A stretch of 64,000 nt of DNA, from contig NZ_CP083372.1 of NCBI RefSeq assembly GCF_017488845.2, forward strand, positions 62,001-126,000, read 5' to 3'. Below are positions 39,055 to 48,110 of the stretch, piece after piece. This stretch comes from Ensifer canadensis (GTDB lineage: Bacteria; Pseudomonadota; Alphaproteobacteria; Rhizobiales; Rhizobiaceae). Below the pieces are notes generated by a model, which worked only from the letters and a program-made list of their open reading frames with translations, searched no databases and was not told the DNA's origin. Within the stretch, counting starts at the first letter, position 1, and each line of letters opens with the position of its first letter. The translations under genes were made by a program, and so were the position numbers.

Positions 39055-40485
39055 TTACTCCGACCTTTCGAACGTGTACAACGTTCGTTTGCTGCCGGGT
39101 ATTAAGTGCTTGCTCACCACCCGGGCTTTCTGGCTGAGCGCGCTTGCAAAAGCTTCTTCGTTGTAGTCACTGAAGATGTCCTCTCGACCCGCCAACATGC
39201 GTCGCACAGTCTCGTCCTCCTTCGGAACGAATTCGATAATGCCCTTTGGTGCAACTTGGGTCACCCATGCGACAACCTCGGCAAGGGGAACGTTGTGAGC
39301 GATTGCCAAATGATGTTCGAAGGCTAGCGCCAGAACAGCATCTGCCGAAAACCTTGAGCTGAACCCTTGACGCTCCCGTTCGCCCCACCCTTGGCTCGGC
39401 GATGGATTACGTGCATCAAGGTAGAGTGGAAGAAAGTTCTTTGATGTCTGAACTGACCGGTCGAACGCGGCGTCGAGCGCGTGCGGGTCGAAATCAAAGC
39501 CGATCGCCTTCTGTGCACCATTCTCCAAAGCTACGTAGCTAAAGTCACCGGTATTACAGCCAAGGTCGATTATAGTTCGCGGCTTGTGTTGAGCGACAAA
39601 CTCTGCGACGTACTGCCCTTTGTCGCTTCTCTGGGTAGCTGTGTACGTGTTGTTCGCAGCGTATCCTTGCCAAACCGATTGTTTTCCAACATCAACTTTC
39701 AGTCCGCTGATCCAGCTGTAAAGTTGGGCGAGCATGGCGCGGAAGGCATCCTTAGGAAGCCGTCTCGCACGAGAGTCTCCAAGATCTACCTTGGTCTGCG
39801 ATGTCCTAGATGACTGCAGCTTTGCAGGCAAAATGATATGCATGAACAACTTGTGGGAAAACCAATGTCGGGTACTCAGCAGCTTTACGAAATCCGCACT
39901 CGGCACCCCTTCGAGGTTGCCGCGATACCAGCTGTGATGCGTGATGTCGAAAACGGATCGTAGTAACAGTGGAACGAGGAACTGCTCACAAAACTGCTTA
40001 TGTCCATACCAAAGCTGTCCATCGCGGTACGGCTTTATAGACAGATGATCGATGAAAGTTGGTCGTGACCCTTCAAACTGAACGTTATAAGCGGTCGCAT
40101 CCGACAGGCAAAAACCCTGATCAAGTAGATCAAGCTGCAGTTGAAGATGAAAAAGCGCCGCCGCCTTCAATCCAGCAAACGACCACTCGTATGGGTAGGT
40201 GATTTGCTCCAGGAGGGGATGCTGCAGAACTCGAGCAATATTCCCTTGAAAAAGCTGATGAAGGCTCGGCTCCGCGTCTGAGAAGTCGACGAGTCGCCCT
40301 TCATCCACGAGCTGTCGCATTACTCTCTCAGCACTGGCAAACTCGATTGCAGCAGCCGAATCCATTGTCCGCAGAATGCGATCCTGGAAGTGGAAGACTT
40401 GACCAGACGGATCTCTAAAGGAACCGGCGACGCGTCCGGGTCTCGGTGCGGCCGCCACCAACTTACTTTCCGCCATTCTTGCCAT
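39055..40485 (-). CDS. noeA: NoeA, host-specific nodulation protein with methyltransferase domain
   Basis: A 476-residue protein. The N-terminal half (about 1-240) begins VAGSFRDPSGQVFHFQDR and contains a conserved IDHLSIKPYRDGQLW. The C-terminal half is a class I SAM-dependent methyltransferase with motif I TIIDLGCNTGDFSYVALE and KAIGFDFDPHALDAAFD. It is part of the nodL-noeA-noeB operon. Members of this two-domain type occur next to sulfatase-like membrane proteins, as here. The start may be 40485 or 40476; both overlap the small upstream gene. The methyl acceptor is unknown. Confidence 0.82.
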   Translation of the reverse strand: MARMAESKLVAAAPRPGRVAGSFRDPSGQVFHFQDRILRTMDSAAAIEFASAERVMRQLVDEGRLVDFSDAEPSLHQLFQGNIARVLQHPLLEQITYPYEWSFAGLKAAALFHLQLQLDLLDQGFCLSDATAYNVQFEGSRPTFIDHLSIKPYRDGQLWYGHKQFCEQFLVPLLLRSVFDITHHSWYRGNLEGVPSADFVKLLSTRHWFSHKLFMHIILPAKLQSSRTSQTKVDLGDSRARRLPKDAFRAMLAQLYSWISGLKVDVGKQSVWQGYAANNTYTATQRSDKGQYVAEFVAQHKPRTIIDLGCNTGDFSYVALENGAQKAIGFDFDPHALDAAFDRSVQTSKNFLPLYLDARNPSPSQGWGERERQGFSSRFSADAVLALAFEHHLAIAHNVPLAEVVAWVTQVAPKGIIEFVPKEDETVRRMLAGREDIFSDYNEEAFASALSQKARVVSKHLIPGSKRTLYTFERSE

Positions 40486-40678
40486 TGTTCTCCCGGCCTA
40501 AAAAAGATCTGACAGCCCATCTGATCTTATTCCAGTATCCGGAGACAGCTGCTCCGCCGATCGCCAACGCACCGATCAAGCCCTGAACGAGCATGCTGCC
40601 CGTGCCGGGGTCGAGATATGCATGAGCTGGCACAATAGAAAGGATGAGAAATCCCAGAACACTCATAATTATCGGCAT
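40463..40678 (-). CDS. Small secreted or membrane protein with YLDPGTGS motif
   Basis: A 71-residue protein whose start at 40678 follows AAGGGGAT. An N-terminal hydrophobic segment (MPIIMSVLGFLILSIVPAHA) looks like a signal peptide. It is followed by YLDPGTGSMLVQGLIGALA, a second hydrophobic segment, and a basic tail. The stop overlaps the start of noeA. Small proteins with the YLDPGTGS signature commonly precede NoeA-like methyltransferase and sulfatase-like genes, so it is probably a third component of that module. Function unknown. Confidence 0.75.
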   Translation of the reverse strand: MPIIMSVLGFLILSIVPAHAYLDPGTGSMLVQGLIGALAIGGAAVSGYWNKIRWAVRSFLGRENNGKNGGK

Positions 40679-40874
40679 CGATATCCCCTTCGCATGTTGG
40701 TTGTTATTCAAGTTTTAACGGTGGTCAATTTCCTGTGCCTTCAGTGGCTGGTCCTGCTTCTGTTGTGCCCCGAACGTACGCAGGGAAGCGTCGCGGCCTC
40801 ATCACAGGATACTTTCGGCTGAGCGCATAGAGAGCTCGAACCATCTGGCAAGCGCGCGACCAAGGAGCCGAAGG

Positions 40875-41426
40875 TCAGCCCCTTGCCCGAGCTGGGCTTC
40901 CCATTACTTTTGCGCCCGCAGGGACGTCGCGCGTGACTACGCTTCCCGCGCCAACGACCGCATGATCGCCAATGGTCACGCCCGGGAGGATGATCGCGCC
41001 ACCGCCAATCCATACGTGCTTGCCAATGAGGACAGGTCGCCCGAGCTGCAGCCCCGCCTGCCGCTGCTCGGGGTCATCCGGATGATCGGCGGTATAGATC
41101 TGCACAGCAGGCCCAATGGCGGTCCCATCGCCGATCGTCACCTTTGCCACGTCGAGGATGACGCAGTTGAAGTTCATATAGGCGTGGGCTCCGATACTGA
41201 TGTTGAAGCCGTAATCGCAGTGAAAGGGCGGACGGATAATCGCTCCAGGCCCAACCTCGCCTAGCCGTTCGCGGAGGAACAAATGCCACTGCTCGGCGGA
41301 ATCGCCCAAAGTACTATTGTAGCGCTTCAGCCAAGCCCCAGCGGCCAGCAGGTCGGCTTGGATTTCTGGATCCGCTGCGTTGTACATCTCGCCTGCGAGC
41401 ATCTTCTCTTTTTGAGTGCGTGTCAT
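40875..41426 (-). CDS. nodL: NodL, Nod-factor O-acetyltransferase
   Basis: A 183-residue left-handed beta-helix acetyltransferase of the LacA/NodL type, which acetylates O-6 of the non-reducing terminal sugar of Nod factors. It starts MTRTQKEKMLAGEMYNAAD, followed by hexapeptide repeats (VTIGDGTAIGPAVQIY, IGKHVWIGGGAIILPGVTI). The active-site histidine is in YTADHPDDPEQR. The start follows GAGGAG. It is the first gene behind the nod box at 41574-41621, 150 bp upstream. Intact. Confidence 0.93.
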   Translation of the reverse strand: MTRTQKEKMLAGEMYNAADPEIQADLLAAGAWLKRYNSTLGDSAEQWHLFLRERLGEVGPGAIIRPPFHCDYGFNISIGAHAYMNFNCVILDVAKVTIGDGTAIGPAVQIYTADHPDDPEQRQAGLQLGRPVLIGKHVWIGGGAIILPGVTIGDHAVVGAGSVVTRDVPAGAKVMGSPARARG

Positions 41427-41573
41427 CGTCTCCTCTCAGAACGTCTTTGATAGTTGATAGGGGGTTGCCCGATGTTGACTATTGCATCGCCTTGACTATG
41501 CCCGGAGTCTTTGGCGCACACGCCCGCACTAACTTGAATTCTTTCGCCTTGCCTTCTATCGAGCACACTTGAT

Positions 41574-41621
41574 GATTAGTAAAATCGATTGTTTGGATCA
41601 CCATCATCCGCGCGGTGGATG
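41574..41621 (-). promoter_or_regulatory. nod box upstream of nodL
   Basis: The coding strand reads CATCCACC...GGATGATGGT followed by GATCCAAACAATCGATTTT and ACTAATC, matching the conserved 47-bp nod box in all its blocks. It lies 150 bp upstream of nodL and is the binding site of NodD. It corresponds to nod box n5 of S. meliloti. Confidence 0.93.
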
Positions 41622-42645
41622 ACACCAGCTTTTCTCCCGCCTTCGGCCGCCTCCATCAGCCCCATGATCTCGACAAGGAAGGAGTTGCGCGACCGCGTCA
41701 CCCGAGCTGACCGAAATCGGCTCGCTCTCGCAGTTGACGACCGAGCGGTCCAGGTCGCTGGTGCCGATACCACGCAGCCGTCGACGGTATCCCTTCGCCA
41801 GCAGCGATCATCAGTCGCTCGCCGGGTTCGATCTCACCGACGGCGCGATATTCCGGCGAGCCGTCGGCATGCAGGACTGTCGCGCCACGCGACGATAGCC
41901 GTGCGAGGCCGCGGATCGTGCGCGGCCGCGCATCATATAGTCGAGCGTCCGGCCGATGAGCAGGAAGAACAGAAGGGTCACGGTCTCGTCGAACCAGGCA
42001 TGCTCCCCATGGCCGATCGTCTCGACATGGCATAGGAGAGAGTGACGGTAAGTGCGATCGGCACGTCCATGTTCGTCCGCCCGTGGCGGAGCGCATTCCA
42101 GGCGGACTGATAGAAGAAGTGGCCGCGTAGATCAGCGTCGGCCCTGCGATCATGGCCGAGACCCAGTGGAAGAGATCGCGTGTGGCCGCGTCCGCACCCG
42201 ACCAGACGGACACGGAAAGCAGCATGATGTTGGCAGCAGCAAAGCCCGACACCGCGACCGCACGGATCAACTGCTTCAGAACGGCATCCCCTTCCCCCTC
42301 ACCGGGCGTGAAGATATGCGTCTCGTAGCCGCGCTCGCTGATCGCGCGCACCAGTTCTCCAGGGTCGCTGCGCTTTCCAGCGACCTCCTCTTTCCAGACG
42401 ATCGAAACGCGGCGGGTGGAGAGATTGACGCGCGTCCGTTCGACTTCGGATCTTTCCCACAACGCCGTCTCGATGGTGGTGATGCAAGCACCGCAGTGAA
42501 CGCCGGCACGCTGAGGTCCGTCTGGCGCAACCCGCCTCCAAGTGCCCGGCTCGTCAGCCGAAGTTCTTCGGAAGAAGGGAGCCACTGACCCGTCCGCGGC
42601 AGTGAACAACTTCACAGAGGGAAGTCGTTGCGCCGGCCACACCGC
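41622..42645 (-). pseudogene. fixI: fixI N-terminal fragment (copper-type P1B ATPase), frameshifted
   Basis: The first frame shows the heavy-metal domain CxxC (AGVHCGACITTIE), then LVRAISERGYETHIF and ANIMLLSVSVWSGADAATR. Later parts appear in other frames, ending at SFLVEIMGLMEAAEGGR near 41640. The phosphorylation (DKTGT) and ATP-binding domains are absent. fixG and fixH, which normally separate fixP from fixI, are missing too. So a deletion joined the fixP region to a truncated fixI, and the second break lies right at the nod box of nodL. Confidence 0.8.
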
Positions 42646-42675
42646 TCTCGTTCGGCCGCCTGGATCTCCTATCCG

Positions 42676-43545
42676 CTACTCGCCGCCGCCGAGCGAATGA
42701 ACGAAGACCGCAAGCTCTTTCACCACCGGATCGCCGAGGCGCGGCAGCCATGCGGGCATGACGCCGTGCTTCGGCGTCTTCATCTGCGCGATCACCGCCT
42801 GCTCCCCCTCGCCGTACAGCCAGATCGCATCGGCGAGGTTGGGTGCTCCCATCTCGCGGTTTCCTTTCGCGTCTGCGCCATGGCAGGAAGCGCAATTGTC
42901 GGCGAACACCTGCTTACCCTGCTCGACGAGGTGCGGTTGCGACGGTGCCTGGGTGAGGCTCATCACGTAGGCGGCCGTCTGCTGCATCTGCTCTGGTGTC
43001 AGCATGTCGCCGAACGGCGGCATCTCGGAACCCCGAGTTTCCCCGTCGGTGGCGTGGCGAACCCCATGAGCTATGGTTTGGTAGATCTCTTGCGGCTTGC
43101 CGCCCCAGAGCCAGTCGTCGTCGTTGAGATTCGGGAAGCCCTGCCCGCCCGCAGCCCCCGAGCCGTGGCACTGGGCGCAATTCACCTTGAAGACGGAAGC
43201 CCCGGCGGAAACGGCAAATTGCTGCAGTTGCGGATTCGCGATGATCTCTTCGACCGAGTTCAATGCGATCTGCTCCAGATTGCCGGCCTGTGCAGCCTTG
43301 GCAGCGGCCAGTTCGACGCCTACTTCGGCGCGGCTGGAATAGCCGAGGACGCCCTTGGTCGCTTCCGTCAGCATTGGCCATGATGGATAAGCGACGGCAT
43401 ATCCTATCGCCCAGATGATCGTGGCATAGAAGCTGTAGACCCACCAGCGCGGCAGAGGATTGTTGAGCTCGCGGATGCCGTCCCATTCGTGCCCGGTGGT
43501 TTCTACGCCGCTGACCTCGTCGACGTGCTTGTGCTTGTCGGCCAT
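42676..43545 (-). CDS. fixP: FixP, cbb3 oxidase di-heme subunit
   Basis: A 289-residue membrane-anchored di-heme cytochrome c of the high-affinity cbb3 oxidase. An N-terminal anchor (WWVYSFYATIIWAIGYAVA) is followed by two CxxCH sites: VNCAQCHG at residues 123-127 and DNCASCHG at 218-222, with methionine ligands in SEMPPFGDML and HGVMPAWLP. Four bases separate its start from the fixQ stop. Intact. Confidence 0.96.
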   Translation of the reverse strand: MADKHKHVDEVSGVETTGHEWDGIRELNNPLPRWWVYSFYATIIWAIGYAVAYPSWPMLTEATKGVLGYSSRAEVGVELAAAKAAQAGNLEQIALNSVEEIIANPQLQQFAVSAGASVFKVNCAQCHGSGAAGGQGFPNLNDDDWLWGGKPQEIYQTIAHGVRHATDGETRGSEMPPFGDMLTPEQMQQTAAYVMSLTQAPSQPHLVEQGKQVFADNCASCHGADAKGNREMGAPNLADAIWLYGEGEQAVIAQMKTPKHGVMPAWLPRLGDPVVKELAVFVHSLGGGE

Positions 43546-43548
43546 GGA

Positions 43549-43701
43549 TCAGTCCTCCTTCAGCGGGATGACAGACGCCTGAGCGGCAGCCTTCTTGGCG
43601 CCGGGGCGGAAGATGAAAAAGACGACGCCGAGGAAGGACAACGTCATGGCGAGCAATCCCCAGCTATCGGCGAAATGCCGCATGGCAGTGTACGTTTCCA
43701 T
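43549..43701 (-). CDS. fixQ: FixQ, small cbb3 oxidase subunit
   Basis: A 50-residue single-span membrane protein, METYTAMRHFADSWGLLAM followed by TLSFLGVVFFIFRPGAKK. Size, position between fixO and fixP and the single helix are typical of FixQ/CcoQ, which stabilises the oxidase complex. Confidence 0.93.
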   Translation of the reverse strand: METYTAMRHFADSWGLLAMTLSFLGVVFFIFRPGAKKAAAQASVIPLKED

Positions 43702-43713
43702 GTTGCCTCCTTC

Positions 43714-44445
43714 TCAGCGGTAGCCGGCGGCGTCGTCGTAGGTGGAGAAGTCGACGAGCGTGCCCAGCATCTGGAGATAGGCGACGAGCGCGTCCATCTC
43801 CGTCAGCCTTTGCGGATCGCCGTCGAAGTCGCCGAGCTTGGCCTTGGGATAGCGTGCCTCCACGCCCGAACCGTCGGCATTCGGATCGGCCTGGGCCTTT
43901 AGGTCCGCTGCCGCGTTGTCGATCATCTCGTCGGTGTAGGGAACGCCGACCGCCCCGTTCGCCTCGAGGCTCATGGCAACAGTCTTCACCTCGAGCGGCG
44001 TCTCCTTGAGGAAGGCGTAGCTCGGCATCACAGATTCCGGCACGACCGAGCGGGGCTCGATCATGTGCTGAACGTGCCATTCATTGGAATAGCGGTCGCC
44101 GACGCGGGCGAGATCCGGTCCAGTTCGCTTGGAACCCCATTGAAAGGGATGGTCGTACATCGACTCCGCCGCCAGCGAATAGTGGCCGTAGCGCTCCACC
44201 TCGTCACGGAAAGGACGGATCATCTGGCTGTGACAGACGTAGCATCCCTCGCGGATGTAGATGTCGCGGCCGGCAAGCTCCAGCGGAGAGTATGGCCGCA
44301 TGCCTTCGACCTTCTCGATGGTGTTTTCGAGATAGAAGAGCGGCGCGATTTCCACGATTCCGCCGATGGAGACGACCAGGAGCGAGCCTATTAGGAGCAG
44401 CGTGGCATTGCGCTCGAGTATCGCGTGTTTGTCGAGAATGGACAT
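43714..44445 (-). CDS. fixO: FixO, cbb3 oxidase mono-heme subunit
   Basis: A 243-residue cytochrome c subunit of the cbb3 oxidase. N-terminal membrane anchor [19 protein letters not shown], heme site [14 protein letters not shown] (Cys 68, Cys 71, His 72), and methionine ligand region [12 protein letters not shown]. It begins 13 bp after the fixN frame. Intact. Confidence 0.96.
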   Translation of the reverse strand: MSILDKHAILERNATLLLIGSLLVVSIGGIVEIAPLFYLENTIEKVEGMRPYSPLELAGRDIYIREGCYVCHSQMIRPFRDEVERYGHYSLAAESMYDHPFQWGSKRTGPDLARVGDRYSNEWHVQHMIEPRSVVPESVMPSYAFLKETPLEVKTVAMSLEANGAVGVPYTDEMIDNAAADLKAQADPNADGSGVEARYPKAKLGDFDGDPQRLTEMDALVAYLQMLGTLVDFSTYDDAAGYR

Positions 44446-44458
44446 GGTCTAGTCCCTC

Positions 44459-46078
44459 CTATTCTGCCGGTGCCGGCAGCGGCGCGGCATCCATGGCCGC
44501 GGCCTCATCGCGCATGCGGCCGAGGATGGTCATTGTTACGTTGAAGGCCATTACGAGCGCGCCGGCGAGGAACAGGGCACCGCCCGCGGCACGCATGACG
44601 TAGTACGGGAACATCGCCGCCACCGACTCCGCGAAGGAGTAGACGAGGAAACCCTGATCATCGTATTCGCGCCACATCAGCCCCTGCTGGATGCCCGCTA
44701 CCCACATTGTGGCGGCATAGACGACGATGCCGAGGGTGGCGAGCCAAAAGTGCCAATTGACCATTTGCAGGCTGTAAAGACGCTCCCGGTTCCAGAGCTT
44801 CGGGACCAGATAGTAAACGGCACCGAAGGTGATGAGGCCGTTCCATCCGAGCGCGCCGGAATGGACGTGACCGATGGTCCAGTCGGTATAGTGGCTTAGC
44901 GAATTGACGGACTTGATCGACATCATCGGCCCCTCGAAGGTCGCCATGCCGTAGAAGGCGACGGCCATGACCATCATGCGGACGACCGGATCCGTACGGA
45001 TCTTGTCCCAGGCACCGGAGAGCGTCATCAAGCCGTTGATCATGCCGCCCCAGGAGGGCATCCAGAGCATGATGGAGAAGACCATGCCGAGCGTCTGAGC
45101 CCAGTCGGGCAGCGCCGTGTAGTGCAGGTGGTGGGGACCTGCCCAGATGTACATGAAGATCAGCGCCCAGAAGTGGATGATCGACAGCCGGTAGGAATAG
45201 ACGGGGCGATTTACCTGTTTCGGGATGAAGTAGTACATCATTGCCAGAAAGCCGGCGGTCAGGAGGAAGCCGACCGCGTTATGGCCGTACCACCATTGCG
45301 TCAGCGCGTCCTGGACGCCGGCGAAGGCCGAATAGCTCTTGGAACCCAGGAACGATACCGGCACCGCCAGGTTGTTGACGATGTGCAGCATCGCGATGGT
45401 GACGATGAAGGCGAGATAGAACCAGTTCGCCACGTAGATGTGCGGTTCTTTGCGCTTCAAGATCGTGCCGAGGAAGACGGCCAGATAAGCAACCCATACG
45501 ATTGTCAGCCAAAGATCGACGTACCATTCCGGCTCCGCTTATTCGCGGCTCTGGGTAATTCCAAGCAGGTAGCCGGTCGCTGCAAGCACGATGAAAAGCT
45601 GATAACCCCAGAAAACGAACCAGCCGAGATCACCGCCGAAGAGGCGCGCTCGACTCGTGCGCTGAACCACATAGAAGGACGTCGCGATCAATGCGTTGCC
45701 GCCAAACGCGAAGATCACGGCCGAGGTGTGGAGCGGCCGCATGCGGCCGAAGCTGAACCAGGGCTCCACATTGAGGTCGGGGAAGGCAAGTTGCAGGGCA
45801 ACGACGACGCCTACGAGAAAACCGACCACACCCCAGAATACCGTGGCGATGACGCCGTACTTCACGACCTCGTCGAAATATTCCGTCTCTCCGGCCCGGC
45901 GACCCGCGGAAGCCGGACGGAAATCAACGCGGCGCATGAGCACCAATGTGCCGCCGAGCAGCACGAAGAACAGTATCCACATGTGCGCGCCGAACAGGCG
46001 GTCCTGGGCGAGACCGGCTCCGACCAGCGCCAGGAAGGCGCCGACGGCAAGTACGACCATCTCGACTGTCTGTTTCAT
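44459..46078 (-). pseudogene. fixN: FixN, cbb3 oxidase catalytic subunit, interrupted by one stop codon
   Basis: Read through, this is a complete 539-codon heme-copper oxidase subunit I. The first 179 codons end ...LLGITQSRE, then a TAA at 45539-45541, and the same frame continues [19 protein letters not shown] to the normal C terminus. Heme/copper ligands are visible on both sides of the stop ([70 protein letters not shown]). A tyrosine TAT or TAC changed to TAA is the simplest explanation. The product would lack all but the first helices, unless the stop is a sequencing error or the downstream TTG is used. Confidence 0.93.
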
Positions 46079-46170
46079 GATTGGGTCCCCACCTCTTTTC
46101 TAATCGCTGACGGTGAACGCTTGCGCGCAAGCCGCCAACGTCGTTCGAGAATTGCCATAGCTTCGGCACC

Positions 46171-46184
46171 TTGATTCAGATTAG
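46171..46184. promoter_or_regulatory. FixK/FNR-type box upstream of fixN
   Basis: TTGATTCAGATTAG matches TTGAT-N4-ATCAA with one perfect half-site and a partial second one, 93 bp upstream of the fixN start, where FixK would activate the operon. Confidence 0.6.
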
Positions 46185-46274
46185 GACACTGAGAGCGTCG
46201 CCGCGCATGCCTCGGAGACCGGAGTGACCGCGACGTGGGAAACGCGGCTGCCAGGCCCCTGTTCGCGGAGCCGG

Positions 46275-46598
46275 TCACCCGGGCACATTGCGGTCTTGAT
46301 GCAAGCTCGGCGCGCAGCACGCCGGATACAGCAGCGCTTCCTGCCCGGGTCCCGCTTCGAACCCGAACATTTCGCCGGGGAGATGAAAGGATACGACTTG
46401 TCGGCGTCCATCTGAAAGGAGGCGGTAGACACGCACGGCTCCGGTCGAAACCTGATAGCACTTGTCGCTCAGATCACCCTGGGCATAGATCTCGCGACCC
46501 GCCTTGTAGGTGGCGACAAGATGGGGGCCAGAAATTGGGGCCGGTCCAAGGTGTTCGGCCTCGAAGGACTTTGGTTTGACTTGTGCAGCGGCGTACAT
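46275..46598 (-). pseudogene. fixK: FixK-like CRP/FNR regulator, truncated
   Basis: A 107-codon frame holds only the N-terminal sensory domain: YKAGREIYAQGDLSDKCYQV, STGAVRVYRLLSDGRRQVV and SFHLPGEMFGFEAG. Normal FixK is over 200 residues and ends in a helix-turn-helix, which cannot be found downstream in any frame. It cannot bind DNA and so is probably non-functional. It lies immediately upstream of fixN, as fixK does in S. meliloti. Confidence 0.8.
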
Positions 46599-46677
46599 GC
46601 ATTATCCCCTGTTCGATGTGGGGACAGATTGCCAATTCGGGTGACTTGGAGAAATTCGGTTAGATCACTAAGGGATA

Positions 46678-47025
46678 CTACTTAGCCGCTTCGATCAGGC
46701 TGTTGATCACGCCGAGCAGGTCGGCACCGGTGAAGGGCTTTGTCAGGGTCGTGTAGTCCGCAGGTGGCTGAGGGGCCGACAGGCCATCGACCAGCAATAT
46801 CGCCCGCGATCCAAGATTCTTAAACAATTGCGTGGCGGCCACGGTCTCTGACTTCAACATCTCATCGTCGAGAATCGTGCAGAGCGCTTCCCCGCTAGAG
46901 GCTTCAGCCTTCTGCACGGTCTCGTAGGATTCGGTGGAATATCCTTCGACTTCGAGCGCGAATGCGACGGACCGCCGGAGGCCTTGGTCCGCTGCAACGA
47001 CGATAATGGTTTTCGCATCCAACAA
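46678..47025 (-). CDS. fixT: Single-domain receiver protein, FixT-like
   Basis: A 115-residue protein with a receiver fold: TIIVVAADQGLRRSVAFALE, the acidic site in LCTILDDEML, LGSRAILLVDGLS and the lysine in YTTLTKPFTGADL. One aspartate of the usual N-terminal acidic pair is replaced (VVAAD), so phosphorylation may be weak or absent. FixT anti-kinases, which inhibit the oxygen sensor FixL, are single-domain receiver-like proteins found next to fixK in S. meliloti; position and size fit. A general orphan receiver cannot be excluded. Confidence 0.6.
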   Translation of the reverse strand: MLDAKTIIVVAADQGLRRSVAFALEVEGYSTESYETVQKAEASSGEALCTILDDEMLKSETVAATQLFKNLGSRAILLVDGLSAPQPPADYTTLTKPFTGADLLGVINSLIEAAK

Positions 47026-47235
47026 TTTGAGTCCCGCGCAATCCGGCGGGCGCCTGCCCGCAATGAGCTGCCATTAAGCCGTTTGTGGCAAGGCGCCGCA
47101 TTGCGCGAGATCAACTCGGCAGATCCCACCGGCGAGAGCCATGCGAACGAGATGGGGGAGGCTCTTCGCCTTCATCTTGCAAATTTGGCTACCCTCGGTC
47201 AGGCCGAGTCTGTGATTGTAGCCCGCCGCATGTCC

Positions 47236-47916
47236 TTAAAGATCAAACAGAGAAAACCAATCGTGGACGCTCAGTCCCAATTGTTCGAGTTGGGACGCCA
47301 GCGTCTTTGCCGGGTCACCGCTTCCGGCGCTGTAACTCGGAAGAGCCAGATTTTGGTCGCCCAATGGGAAAAGCGCGCCGTGGCGCTCCAACACCGCGAC
47401 GGCGCCGATCTCTCCGCCCGCTGCAGAGGAATTGGCTCCCGGAGTGAAGTAGCCGCCGCGAGCATAGCCCAGACCATTCAAGCCGCTGCTTTCGAAGGCC
47501 GTCACGCGACCGACCATCATGACATGGTCGCCCGCCTCGATGACATCATGCATCGAACATTCAAACCACGCGGCCACCTGCTCGAATATCGGACAGCCGT
47601 TCGGGCCCCTCGCCCAGTCGACAGCAGCGAAGCGATCTTCGGCGGGGCGGGCAAATTTAATGGACACATCCTTCTGGGCCTCTGACAGAATGTTGATCGC
47701 GAAGTGCTCGGCTGCGGTCATTGCTGGGTAGTCGCGCGCAGTCTTGGCAACGCAAACGAGCAGCAGCGGCGGATCCAAGGATACAGACGTAAAGGAGTTG
47801 GCAGTGAAACCAACCGGCCTGCCCGCCGGATCGCTGGCTGTTATGACCGTCACTGCGGTTGGAAACGCTCCAAACGCCTCGCGCAAAGCTCTCGGGTCGA
47901 AAACGTCCGCCTTCAT
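47236..47916 (-). CDS. Second flavin reductase, short paralogue of the operon reductase
   Basis: A 226-residue flavin-reductase-like protein. It is near-identical in layout to residues 1-215 of the reductase at 32732-33667: FDPRALREAFGAFPTAVTV, GFTANSFTSVSLDPPL, FECSMHDVIEAGDHVMMVG, YARGGYFTPG. The C-terminal Nudix-like domain is cut short after LEQLGLSVHDW. The reductase domain is complete and probably active. It stands alone, with no monooxygenase gene next to it, behind its own GntR-type operator at 48101. It may come from a partial duplication of the catabolic operon. Confidence 0.85.
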   Translation of the reverse strand: MKADVFDPRALREAFGAFPTAVTVITASDPAGRPVGFTANSFTSVSLDPPLLLVCVAKTARDYPAMTAAEHFAINILSEAQKDVSIKFARPAEDRFAAVDWARGPNGCPIFEQVAAWFECSMHDVIEAGDHVMMVGRVTAFESSGLNGLGYARGGYFTPGANSSAAGGEIGAVAVLERHGALFPLGDQNLALPSYSAGSGDPAKTLASQLEQLGLSVHDWFSLFDL

Positions 47917-48100
47917 GTCATTCCCCCTTTGCGCGCCAGAAATCTCGCGATCGTTGCCTAACGGTTTCCGCCGTTAAATTGCCATGTGCCCGGCCCGCCG
48001 CGGATCGCCAACGATAGGGCCGTTCTGTCGACCTGAGACCTCCCGCACTTCCCTGCGTATTTGAGCCGCCACTGGCAGCCCTCTTCAAGATGATGTCTTA

Positions 48101-48110
48101 TGGTATGCCA
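48101..48110. promoter_or_regulatory. GntR/FadR-type operator upstream of the second flavin reductase
   Basis: TGGTATGCCA, identical to the operator at 35150 and embedded in similar flanking sequence (CTTATGGTATGCCAT, then a GTCAAG...GACTCTT-like stretch). It lies about 185 bp upstream of the reductase start. Confidence 0.65.

Noticed and set aside
44459..45460. Treating the 333-codon part of fixN as an independent gene
   Set aside because: It starts at an internal TTG without a ribosome-binding site and lacks the first helices; the frame is continuous with the upstream part except for one TAA.
45122..46174. 350-codon frame antisense to fixN
   Set aside because: Shadow of fixN; its length comes from codon composition. 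The fixN frame shows all oxidase ligands.
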